In this document: positions 6,477 through 13,749 of the stretch, piece by piece
Layout of the letters: every line of letters begins with the position of its first letter
Numbering within the stretch: position 1 is the stretch's first letter
NCBI GenBank assembly: GCA_031284195.1
Contig: JAITAI010000103.1
Coordinates: 1-13,759 of the forward strand
Direction: 5' to 3'
Length of the DNA: 13,759 bases
From: Treponema sp.
GTDB lineage: Bacteria; Spirochaetota; Spirochaetia; Treponematales; Breznakiellaceae
Notes under the pieces: model-generated
Seen by the model: the letters and a program-made list of their open reading frames with translations, nothing else
Databases searched by the model: none
Told to the model about the DNA's origin: nothing
Translations under genes and position numbers: made by a program

Positions 6477-9400
6477 TCACTTAAACAAATCACCCAAAGA
6501 AAACACCGAACGCCGCCACGTCAAAGTACATGAAACATCATTGACAAACATGGTTTCCAGATGCCGGGGAACCACATTCACCCGTATATCAAACAAAGGA
6601 CCGTGTAATTCCATACCAATATCCGGTTCTATGGTATATCCTCGTATATTTAAACCTCCAGGACTAAAACTTTCCAGATCCCTTCGATGTTCATTATAGC
6701 GCAGGGATGTAATGACCTGCAAAAACACATCAGGTCCGATATATTTACCTAAGAAAACAGCGGTATTATCAAAAGAGTTACCAAATATGCCGCTATTGGT
6801 ATCATCTTGCCGTGCGATGGACTGGGAGACGATATTCTGTAGGAGCTGGGTACGGAAGGAGAACATATCCAGAAAAAGGAAATCTCGAATTCGCCGTTGC
6901 ACATGTCTGAATACCTGGGTCTGGGCTAGAATATCTGCGGTAGAGGCAAGAAAGGCGTATTGGACCTTATCATTCCCTTCCGTAGGCGCGCCTACCATAG
7001 TCTGACCAAGCATGGAGAAAATTTCTATTTGAGAAAGGGGAGGGCTGGATTCAAACCGGGCGGTGAAGGACTGCAGCGGGGCGTTATCCACGATCATAGA
7101 AATGGTTACCGGCCCTTCGCTCGTTTGGTCCCGGACTTCCGCTCGGGCGGAGATGATGGGATCAAATTGTACTTCACTTTCATTAAACGAGAGGAGTCCT
7201 TCCCGAATATAAAAACTCCGTTCAAAATAGAATATTTCTCCGCTCCGCAGGTTCACATCCCCGGTCAGGGAATAATGATTGGTAGCAGAATCACTGGTGA
7301 TATGGAGACCCGATCCCTGGTCTGCATAGGCCTGTAAAATGGGAAATTCCTTGGTAGGCCATACAAATTCCACCTTACGACCGGCATGTAAGGTAATGTC
7401 CGTAACAATCGAGGTGATAAAGGGGGTATTCAGTTCTGTCCCGCTGGATCCAGCGGTGAGCTTTTCCGTATTCAGGGTTATCTCCGTATTCTGGGCTGCC
7501 AGATCCCCGTGAACGGAAAACATAAAATCCTGCATGGATAGCTTGAGGGTTCCCCAAGTAGTACCCTGAGCCACAATACCCAGGCTGTTATAATCAAAGG
7601 GGATGGGACTTTCCGAAGGAACTTGGATAGTCAGGGTAAAGGTATTCGGGATCCACCGGGCAAACTGGAACCATCCAGCGACCGTACCTTGGCCAGAACC
7701 CACTGCCGCTGGGATAGGACCAAAGGACATTTCATTCCCTTGTAACACTACGGTAATAGGCACTGGCCGGATATCTTGGGTCACATACTGGGGAACCTGG
7801 AGCCGGACACTGTAACCTTGGGCAGTCCCGAAAAAGTCCGGATCCCCGAGGGAACCGGATACCTGTATCGAGGCGGTTACAAATCCCCCGGAAATAGTAA
7901 CTATATCCTGAATTTCTGCAGGCAAAAGCGCCCCCAAGGCAGCTAGATCCACATATACATCAGAGGCCTGGGCATCAATGGTTTTTGTACCAATAGTACC
8001 TACCAGGGTTCCCCGAATAGGAGAGGGATTAGAAAGGCCTGCGTAAAAATCTCCGGTATCGGAGATCTGTACCCGGATCATATCCTGGGGACCTCCTGAA
8101 AGGGATATAACGGAATTGGTACGGGAAAAGACAAAATCAAAAGATGCCTCTTCCTGGAAGGCATTAAACCGAACCTGTTCCACATGCATCACCCCGGTGA
8201 AGGCGTTGGCTACCTCTCCTATGCTGAACCATGAATCAATAGGCTTAAAGTCAATACCTACGGTAAAGGACATATCCAAATCCCTCCCCGGAGCACGCAT
8301 CTGGATCTGAGCTTCCCCTTCTGCCCGTTGTTTCGGGAGGTTTATCTGGAAAACGGGCATCTGGAGTTCCAGTTCTCCATACTGGATACCCACTGTATTG
8401 AGGGTCACTGCCTTAGGGGTAATCGTTCCAGACCCACTCATCTGGAGCGGCGTATCGGCAATCTCTGCAGAGAGGGAACCCAGCTGTACCTCTCCGGAAA
8501 AAGACTCCATCGAATCCCAGGAAACCTGTAGGTCCCCGGAAGCCACCATATTATAGGGATTGTTTACAAACCGCTGGATCTGCATGTTTGAACCATTGAG
8601 GGACAATTGCAGCCGCTTATCCTTGAAATGGGCTTCCAGATTATACCGTTCTTCCCCTGACTCAGTACCCATGCGCATGGCCCCGAAGATCTCGGAAAAA
8701 TTCCGGTCCCACGCAAGGGATAAGGTACCGTTCATGGCTCCTCGGCCATCATCAAAAACTACTTCTGGAAACAACGCGCCCTTTTGATCCGCTCTACCGG
8801 TGATTCGTAAGGCGATTCGGGGAGCCAGGGGAGTACTCAAATCCGCCAGTTCCAGGTGATCCAGGTCGAAATACCAGAAGTCCGGTGTATCGTAACGGAG
8901 AGAACTCATCAAACTGAGCCGGGCAAACTGTCCTTGGTAGGGGACGGGAATGTTTTCCGCTTCAATATACCCTGAATAGCCCCCAAAATCGGTCATGTTG
9001 ATATAGGCTTTGAGGCCGTATGAGCCCTGAATACTGATGGAATGCCGATCCAGGATCATCCCTTCCAGGTGATAGGGTCTATCCCGATAGGATACGCTCA
9101 GGGAAAAGGACACATCCTCGAGGCTCTTCATATCTGCGGACCCGGATAGGATAATCGGATCTTCCGTGAGCTGGATTTGCGCTTCAGTAAATTCCACATG
9201 CTGGTTGGTACCGGATATGATCCCGGTAAAAACCGTTCCCTGTTCTGCATAGGTAACCATAAAACGGGGGGCATGATAGGAGAAACGCTTAAAATCAGTA
9301 GCCATAAAGACTTCGGTGCTTACCTTGACACGGTCAATAGGCTGAGCCGTCCCCTGGGTACTGGATAGCACCAGGTCTGCCATGCCGAACACCTCTGGGA

Positions 9401-11036
9401 TGGTTTGAAAGGGCCGGACCATAGCCAGGATATCTGCGGCAGTAAAGGAATCGAGGGTCAGGTGTATTTCTCCAAACTGAGGTTCATAATCCCAAAAACC
9501 CTCCAAAGCTACCTGACCGGATTCATCCGTATGGGTCGTAGCAGAAGCCACCTCTTCTTCCGTTTCAGCGACAGGGACCTCTGCCGCTTTCCCATCCCTA
9601 TTCCCCAAACGGTCCAGGGATACCGAAAACCTAAGCCCTTTTTCTTCCAGCAGGACTGAACCCTGCAACGATGCGAGGAGTACGGACCCAAAGGCAAGGT
9701 TGGTTCCCTGGAACCCGATTTCTCGATTCCGGGTAGAGACCTGGATATCCCCTGCGATGGCATCGGTCCCGGAAAGGCTGAGATGAGCAATAGAGACCTG
9801 ACCCTGGGGGGCAAAGGGGGTAAACCCGAGCTTCCCCTGGTACTGCAGATGCCCTTGAGGAAACTGTAAGGACAGGGTCTTAAACGTGAGGCCCCTTTCC
9901 GTTCCGCTACCCTGTACGATAAATGACCCCTTCCCCATAGGCAACAGATCCGGAGGAATCTGGCCTGCCAAATTCAGATCATAGCGTATGCCCCCGGTTC
10001 CTGGTGAGGTATCCAACACAAAGGAGGCGCTCCCTGAGGCGCTGAGGTCCAGCCACTGGGTATAGTCCTTCCAGGGACCTTCCAGGGCCAGGAGTTCCTG
10101 GGGAGAAAGCACTTCGCACCTTAAGGCCCCGGAGATCTGGCCTGATCGAAAATCATAGTCCGCTGCGAAGTCAAAAGGGGCTTGATCCGCTCGTTTTTTA
10201 AGGGCCAGCCCTTGCTCTGTCAAGGCTAGGGTAAAGGCTACCGGCCGGATTCGGAAAAGCTTATCCTTGGAACCGAGGGATCCTGCAATGGAACTCAGAT
10301 GCAGATTGGCGCTGCCCTCCTTAAAATCCCCGGTATATGCCCCGGTAATCCGGCAGTCCATCTGGGCAGTAACCGGTTCAGGCAGCAGGCTATTCACCAC
10401 AACAGTGGCGTTCCATTGACCCTGAAACCGGAGCATCCCCTGTTTAAAAGAAGCCTCAAGCCCAAGTCCGTCCAAGGTATACTGCTCAGCTCCTGCGGTA
10501 ATCCCACAGGACCCGTTTCTTATTCGGAACTGGACCTGCTGGTTCAGCACCTCAGCAAGGCTTATGGGAGCAGCGCTTTTGCCGGTGAAAGCGGAAAAAA
10601 GACCGAATAAATCCCCATCCCGCTCCATATCTACCGTAATAAGGGGCCTATCCAGTTGTATCGAGCGAATGGATTGGGGAATACCCGTTCTTATAAGGGT
10701 GATCAGGGAATAGGAAACCCGGACCCGTGCAATACTTATTACCGGCAGTGAATCTTCTCCATAGATGCGGATGTTTCGTATATCCAAGGTTCCCAAAAGA
10801 GAAGGCCCCCAGGTGTCGTAACGTATATTCCGCCCCAGGAGCACTTCCAGTTGGCTTATCAGGCTGTCCCGAAGTTCCATCATGCGGTTTTTCATGATTT
10901 CCTGAAGGGGTTGCAAGAGCAGCGTGGTGATGACGATTAAAACCATAAAGACGAGAATTTCAATGCTTGTATGTAGTATCCGGTAAAAGGGTAGGGCTTT
11001 TTTATCTTTACCGGTTTCTTGGTCCAAGGCTTCCAT
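6477..11036 (-). CDS. tamB: TamB-like translocation and assembly module protein (DUF490/AsmA-like)
   Basis: TamB-family proteins are anchored in the inner membrane and span the periplasm as a long hydrophobic beta-groove that carries phospholipids to the outer membrane; they were first described as partners of Omp85 proteins. The product is 1519 residues. A single transmembrane helix lies at about 26-44 (ILVFMVLIVITTLLLQPL). The rest is dominated by beta-strand-rich repeats without clear catalytic motifs, as expected. An acidic low-complexity linker (AEVPVAETEEEVA, about 486-498) interrupts them. The C-terminal family domain is recognisable near 1323-1350 (FTARFESSPPLSQIEIFSMLGQ) and around 1426-1443 (VFLGKYIGPDVFLQVITS). 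It ends SVFSLGDLFK. AAGGA lies 9 bases before the ATG at 11036; a GTG directly before it (11039) is an equally spaced alternative that adds one residue. It is the first gene of the envelope block, 129 bases before bamA, the order expected in treponemes. Confidence 0.88.
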   Translation of the reverse strand: MEALDQETGKDKKALPFYRILHTSIEILVFMVLIVITTLLLQPLQEIMKNRMMELRDSLISQLEVLLGRNIRYDTWGPSLLGTLDIRNIRIYGEDSLPVISIARVRVSYSLITLIRTGIPQSIRSIQLDRPLITVDMERDGDLFGLFSAFTGKSAAPISLAEVLNQQVQFRIRNGSCGITAGAEQYTLDGLGLEASFKQGMLRFQGQWNATVVVNSLLPEPVTAQMDCRITGAYTGDFKEGSANLHLSSIAGSLGSKDKLFRIRPVAFTLALTEQGLALKKRADQAPFDFAADYDFRSGQISGALRCEVLSPQELLALEGPWKDYTQWLDLSASGSASFVLDTSPGTGGIRYDLNLAGQIPPDLLPMGKGSFIVQGSGTERGLTFKTLSLQFPQGHLQYQGKLGFTPFAPQGQVSIAHLSLSGTDAIAGDIQVSTRNREIGFQGTNLAFGSVLLASLQGSVLLEEKGLRFSVSLDRLGNRDGKAAEVPVAETEEEVASATTHTDESGQVALEGFWDYEPQFGEIHLTLDSFTAADILAMVRPFQTIPEVFGMADLVLSSTQGTAQPIDRVKVSTEVFMATDFKRFSYHAPRFMVTYAEQGTVFTGIISGTNQHVEFTEAQIQLTEDPIILSGSADMKSLEDVSFSLSVSYRDRPYHLEGMILDRHSISIQGSYGLKAYINMTDFGGYSGYIEAENIPVPYQGQFARLSLMSSLRYDTPDFWYFDLDHLELADLSTPLAPRIALRITGRADQKGALFPEVVFDDGRGAMNGTLSLAWDRNFSEIFGAMRMGTESGEERYNLEAHFKDKRLQLSLNGSNMQIQRFVNNPYNMVASGDLQVSWDSMESFSGEVQLGSLSAEIADTPLQMSGSGTITPKAVTLNTVGIQYGELELQMPVFQINLPKQRAEGEAQIQMRAPGRDLDMSFTVGIDFKPIDSWFSIGEVANAFTGVMHVEQVRFNAFQEEASFDFVFSRTNSVISLSGGPQDMIRVQISDTGDFYAGLSNPSPIRGTLVGTIGTKTIDAQASDVYVDLAALGALLPAEIQDIVTISGGFVTASIQVSGSLGDPDFFGTAQGYSVRLQVPQYVTQDIRPVPITVVLQGNEMSFGPIPAAVGSGQGTVAGWFQFARWIPNTFTLTIQVPSESPIPFDYNSLGIVAQGTTWGTLKLSMQDFMFSVHGDLAAQNTEITLNTEKLTAGSSGTELNTPFITSIVTDITLHAGRKVEFVWPTKEFPILQAYADQGSGLHITSDSATNHYSLTGDVNLRSGEIFYFERSFYIREGLLSFNESEVQFDPIISARAEVRDQTSEGPVTISMIVDNAPLQSFTARFESSPPLSQIEIFSMLGQTMVGAPTEGNDKVQYAFLASTADILAQTQVFRHVQRRIRDFLFLDMFSFRTQLLQNIVSQSIARQDDTNSGIFGNSFDNTAVFLGKYIGPDVFLQVITSLRYNEHRRDLESFSPGGLNIRGYTIEPDIGMELHGPLFDIRVNVVPRHLETMFVNDVSCTLTWRRSVFSLGDLFK

Positions 11037-11072
11037 CACTTACTGTCCTTGCTATAAAAATAGCACTACATG

Positions 11073-11101
11073 AAACTATCCCTAGTTAAAGTATATGTAA
11101 A
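11073..11101 (-). promoter_or_regulatory. Candidate promoter for the tamB-bamA-skp-mutS unit
   Basis: On the minus strand TTTACA (11101-11096, 5/6 to consensus) is followed after 17 bases by TAGTTT (11078-11073, 3/6). It lies about 37 bases before the tamB start in an AT-rich stretch. The -10 box is weak and other AT-rich hexamers nearby could serve, so this is tentative. Confidence 0.3.
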
Positions 11102-11153
11102 AATATTCGTACAAAGCTATCATAAACCGGTATATCTTGAGGTTTTTTGACCC

Positions 11154-11241
11154 CCCAGGGGGTTTAACTCCCCTATATGGCAGGACGCTCATCTCTCTAA
11201 GAGCCCCGTGCCTCAAGCCCCGTACGCCTCGGGGTCAGCCT
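11154..11241. repeat. 88-bp GC-rich tandem repeat, copy 1
   Basis: The unit begins CCCAGGGGGTTTAAC and ends GGGGTCAGCC plus one base. It matches copy 2 at 79 of 88 positions with no gaps. Inverted repeats inside include GGGGGTT-T-AACTCCC, closed with one G-T pair, and CCCCG(TACGCCT)CGGGG. The middle hairpin seen in copy 2 is disrupted here by several substitutions. It is far richer in G and C than its AT-rich flanks. An open frame reads through both copies on the plus strand, but I do not think it is a gene. Confidence 0.9.
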
Positions 11242-11329
11242 CCCAGGGGGTTTAACGCCCCTATATGGCAGGGCGCTCAGCCCTTGAAGCGCCCCGTGCC
11301 TCAAGCCCCGCACGCCTCGGGGTCAGCCC
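11242..11329. repeat. 88-bp GC-rich tandem repeat, copy 2
   Basis: This directly abuts copy 1 at a period of exactly 88 bases. Its middle holds a good hairpin, GGGCGCT (11271-11277) with AGCGCCC (11288-11294) and a 10-base loop, flanked by GGCA and TGCC that can pair with a two-base bulge. A second hairpin is CCCCG (11306-11310) with CGGGG (11318-11322). The stems could fold in RNA or in single-stranded DNA. Confidence 0.9.
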
Positions 11330-11338
11330 CACACGGCC

Positions 11339-11364
11339 CCCAGGGAGTTTAACTCCCTAGGGGC
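11339..11364. repeat. 88-bp repeat, truncated copy 3
   Basis: After a nine-base insertion (CACACGGCC, 11330-11338) the start of the unit recurs as CCCAGGGAGTTTAACTCCC and then stops matching. Here the inverted repeat GGGAGTT-T-AACTCCC is perfect. Sequence turns abruptly AT-rich from about 11366, so this marks the right end of the repeat block. Confidence 0.75.
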
Positions 11365-11374
11365 TACTTAAATT

Positions 11375-11409
11375 ACTAATAAGTTGTTATAGTATAATGA
11401 TTTATTAGT
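11375..11409 (+). promoter_or_regulatory. Recombinase promoter -10 box framed by an inverted repeat
   Basis: A perfect TATAAT lies at 11393-11398, about 60 bases before the recombinase ATG. No good -35 box is found at 16-19 bases upstream. The arms ACTAATAA (11375-11382) and TTATTAGT (11402-11409) are perfect 8-base inverted repeats on either side of the box with a 19-base gap. That arrangement would suit a dimeric repressor or the recombinase itself acting on its own promoter. The stretch is very AT-rich, so chance symmetry is possible. Confidence 0.35.
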
Positions 11410-11434
11410 TCTCTAAAGAATTTATTGCCAAAAC

Positions 11435-11451
11435 CTCTATTTATGATAGAG
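11435..11451 (+). promoter_or_regulatory. Small hairpin over the recombinase ribosome site
   Basis: CTCTAT (11435-11440) and ATAGAG (11446-11451) pair around a five-base loop, TTATG. The flanking AAA and TTT can extend the stem past a single C. The only purine-rich stretch before the ATG at 11459, ATAGAG, is in the right arm, so the leader could hide a weak ribosome site. The gene is broken, so this may no longer matter. Confidence 0.35.
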
Positions 11452-11458
11452 TTTAATA

Positions 11459-12609
11459 ATGGCAAGACCGAAAGCTGATGATGGTATACGGGCCAAAATC
11501 CGTAAAGATGGATACCAGACGATCCACTTTGAGGAGTATCCGGGACATTGGATTTCCACTCCAGAGACGAACCGGGAAAAAGCGATCAAGTGGGCAAAAC
11601 GAAACCGTGAAAAACTCATAAATCGCAAAACTCATGATATGGCTTTTTACTGTCGGGATTTTTTTGTTCCTACCAGTAAGTGGGTGAATCGGATGAAAAA
11701 AAGGGGCATCACTTCATAGATAAGTATCTTTTCGACAGACAAGGCTATCTTGATAACTATGTAGTCCCTGAATTTGAACATTGTATTCCTCAACAGATCG
11801 AGCGACGTGAAATTGACGACTGGCTTTTAGATCTGAGAAAGAAAGATGGCACCGAGCTATCCGGATCCATAAAGAATAAGATACTATACACGTTATCTTT
11901 AGTATTTGAAGAGCTGATGGACCTGAAAATAGTTACAGAAAATCCGGTAGTAGGTATAAAATCGTATGATAAATCCCCTGTAAGCCCACGAGGAGCTATA
12001 GACCGGAACTCTCTAGCGAAGCTTTATCCGATTACTCATGGCGCTATGGTGCATATCTGGGGAGCCTCTATGTGGGTAGCTATGATGCTGGTATTTAATG
12101 ATACCGGCAGCCGACCGGGTGAGGTACGGGCTTTAAGATAGAAAGATATTGATAATGAAAAGCGTTTCATTCCGATCCGTAAAGGTGTGGAGGCTGGAAC
12201 CATCAATAAGATAAAGGGTACCAAAACTGGAATAGTAAAGGCGGGTTTTCTTTCTAGCCGTACCATTCAGGAATTAGATATATGGCGTACCGAATCCCAA
12301 TATAACCAGGAAGATGATTATGTGTTTACCGTTAACGGTAAGGCACCGGTGAGTCCTCAAGCGGTAATAAAAGCTTTCCGGCGTGGGCTTACTCGGGCTG
12401 GGATAGATAATGAGAAATGGACACCTTACTGGCTCCGGCATAGCTTCGGTACTTATCAGATGGAAAATCTTGATCAGGGTGAAATTATGAAACTCATGGG
12501 ACATAATGTGGCGACGACAACCAGGATATATCAACATCCTGATGATGAGACGCTGTACCGCTCTGCGGAAGGTGTACAAAAAAAGCTCGATAAAGCCCGG
12601 GAAGGGTAA
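11459..12609 (+). pseudogene. Tyrosine recombinase (phage-type integrase), frameshifted and with an amber stop
   Basis: Tyrosine recombinases cut and rejoin DNA at attachment sites. The reading is in two frames. The N-terminal part (MARPKADDG..., 11459 onward) runs to a stop at 11719. The remainder continues in the -1 frame from the seven-A run at 11696-11702 (reading KKKGHHFIDKYLFD...), and ends at 12609. The second frame is broken by TAG at 12139-12141 in LR-stop-KDID, where family members usually have tryptophan, so a TGG to TAG change is the simple explanation. Repaired, it would have about 383 residues: an N-terminal arm-binding region (1-75), a core-binding helical domain (about 80-170) and the catalytic domain. 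Catalytic residues remain: Arg in TGSRPGE (codon 12112-12114), Lys in KGTKTG, the Arg and His of YWLRHSFGT (Arg codon 12436), His in LMGHNVATTT (12502) and Tyr in RIYQH (12529). The first histidine of the HxxR box is tyrosine, a common variant. It is less GC-rich than the tamB operon, as expected for acquired DNA. Confidence 0.85.
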
Positions 12610-12653
12610 AAAAGGATGTACAGCTTACAGCTGACACTATATCATAACCAGAC

Positions 12654-12686
12654 AAAAAAATAAGCCGTATATATGTATATACGGCT
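12654..12686 (-). terminator. Intrinsic terminator for the minus-strand exported-protein gene
   Basis: AGCCGTATATA (12663-12673) and TATATACGGCT (12676-12686) form a perfect 11-bp stem with a two-base loop. On the minus strand it is followed by TA and seven T (12660-12654). It starts about 20 bases after the stop codon at 12707, the normal place for a rho-independent terminator. On the plus strand the stem is followed by AACC, so it would not stop recombinase transcripts efficiently. Confidence 0.8.
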
Positions 12687-12706
12687 AACCCCACCAAACC
12701 AAACGG

Positions 12707-13099
12707 TCAACACAGCAGATAAAGGCTGTCTAAGGCTATACCCACCAATAGGCCCTTAAGTCTTAATTCCCGCATATATACAACTTCCATCCGCCCGTTA
12801 ACCAGCTTCATAAACTCCCCGGCGGATACAAGCCCGGCCTGGTATTGCTCAAACCACAAGTCAATCTGTTCGGCCGATTTTCTGTAAGAGGCCTCATTAC
12901 CCAGCAAAGCCGAATCCTGGTAAACGACCAGGAATACCGCAGCCATGGGTACCAGCACCGCAGGGGTAACTTCGGGAATATCCGCCTGTGCTATAATCAG
13001 CCCCGGAGCGTCACCCCCGGGGTGGAGTGGAATCGCCGGTAACCCGAACAGACCCACCCCCAAAAACAAAATAAGCATGAAAGAAAAGAGTTTTTTCAT
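12707..13099 (-). CDS. Hypothetical exported protein, 130 residues
   Basis: I do not recognise the family. The start at 13099 is set by GGAGG six bases upstream; a longer reading from 13132 would begin inside a hairpin. The N-terminus MKKLFSFMLILFLGVGLFGLPA looks like a signal peptide or membrane anchor (hydrophobic to about residue 23). The next part is proline- and alanine-rich with a second hydrophobic patch (about 46-60, TPAVLVPMAAVFLVVY). The C-terminal half (about 70-115) is charged and predicted helical, with YRKSAEQIDLWFEQYQAGL, and the protein ends in a hydrophobic stretch and a terminal cysteine. It lies 50 bases after the coiled-coil membrane protein gene on the same strand and converges with the broken recombinase. 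Location in an acquired element is inferred from that neighbour. A role in phage release or the envelope is possible but unsupported. Confidence 0.65.
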   Translation of the reverse strand: MKKLFSFMLILFLGVGLFGLPAIPLHPGGDAPGLIIAQADIPEVTPAVLVPMAAVFLVVYQDSALLGNEASYRKSAEQIDLWFEQYQAGLVSAGEFMKLVNGRMEVVYMRELRLKGLLVGIALDSLYLLC

Positions 13100-13121
13100 C
13101 CTTTCCCTCCTAGATAAAATT

Positions 13122-13143
13122 AAGCCGCACATGACGGCTTTTT
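13122..13143. terminator. Hairpin between the two minus-strand accessory genes
   Basis: AAGCCG (13122-13127) and CGGCTT (13135-13140) pair around CACATGA. On the plus strand the stem runs straight into five T; on the minus strand it is followed by AATTTTA. It could be a bidirectional or partial terminator seven bases after the stop of the upstream gene. It shares AAGCCG and ACGGCT with the terminator at 12663-12686. Confidence 0.5.
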
Positions 13144-13149
13144 ACCACA

Positions 13150-13749
13150 CTAAACCGGGATAATCCTGAGCAACTGAAGTGCCCGGAAAACAATATAACC
13201 CAAGACCCCGATGCACACCGCTATGAGGATGGCAAGGTATAGGTTCCGTTGTCCTTTCACCTTTGCCAACTCTCCTTTCGTACCCTCCAGCTCTGCCTTT
13301 ACCGCTGCCCCGGCTGCTTCCCGCCTGTCATGCTCCGCCGACAGGGCAGCGTTGATTTTCCTTTGTTCCGCTAGTTGAACATTCAGGCGCTCCACATCCC
13401 CGTTCACTTCACCCAGGTGGGTACTCAAAGCCGCGGCCTCCCTTTGTGCCATGGACACTTGGTGAAGCAGCGTAGCTTTCTCGGCGTCTGCTATGCCGGT
13501 TCCCTGTATGGCGGCTTCAAGCCCTTCCAGTTCTTCCTCGACCCGCGCCGCCTGGCCGGCAGCCTCTTTCACCCCCGCGGCTATATCGGTGCCGGTTATG
13601 GCGAGGTTGATACTGTTTTGGTCTGAGTCCCGCTCGATTGCTCGATAGTCTGAATCCTCCTGGTACGATGGTCCTGTATAGCACCTCACATAGAAACCAC
13701 CACTAAGAACAATAACAATAACAAAAAACAATCCCGATTTTCTTTGCAC
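13150..13749 (-). CDS. Hypothetical coiled-coil membrane protein, 199 residues (5' end uncertain)
   Basis: Not recognised at family level. There is a hydrophobic N-terminal segment (LFFVIVIVLSGGFYV, about 7-21) followed by a cysteine at 23. YVRC is a poor lipobox, so lipoprotein status is doubtful. Residues about 60-165 are alanine- and glutamate-rich with heptad character (VEEELEGLEAAI, DVERLNVQLAEQRKINAALSAEHDRREAA), a likely long coiled coil. A strong transmembrane helix sits near the C-terminus (about 169-190, NLYLAILIAVCIGVLGYIVFRAL), ending LLRIIPV. Two membrane segments around a coiled coil recall spanin or tether architectures in phages, but nothing proves this. The assumed GTG start at 13749 has only a weak GGGA upstream. 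The frame stays open to the window edge, so the true start may be outside. The gene may be transcribed with the following exported-protein gene, although a hairpin separates them. Confidence 0.6.
   Translation of the reverse strand: MQRKSGLFFVIVIVLSGGFYVRCYTGPSYQEDSDYRAIERDSDQNSINLAITGTDIAAGVKEAAGQAARVEEELEGLEAAIQGTGIADAEKATLLHQVSMAQREAAALSTHLGEVNGDVERLNVQLAEQRKINAALSAEHDRREAAGAAVKAELEGTKGELAKVKGQRNLYLAILIAVCIGVLGYIVFRALQLLRIIPV

Noticed and set aside
11137..11352. 71-residue open frame across the tandem repeats
   Set aside because: It is proline-rich only because the GC-rich 88-base unit repeats; 88 is not a multiple of three, so the two copies are read in different frames. No ribosome site was seen.
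11154..11364. Integron attC-type array
   Set aside because: RYYYAAC-like half sites recur but no GTTRRRY partner follows at attC spacing, and the recombinase lacks any visible integron-integrase hallmark. Kept only as a weak thought.
11154..11364. CRISPR array
   Set aside because: Only two full abutting 88-base copies with no unique spacers between them and no cas genes.
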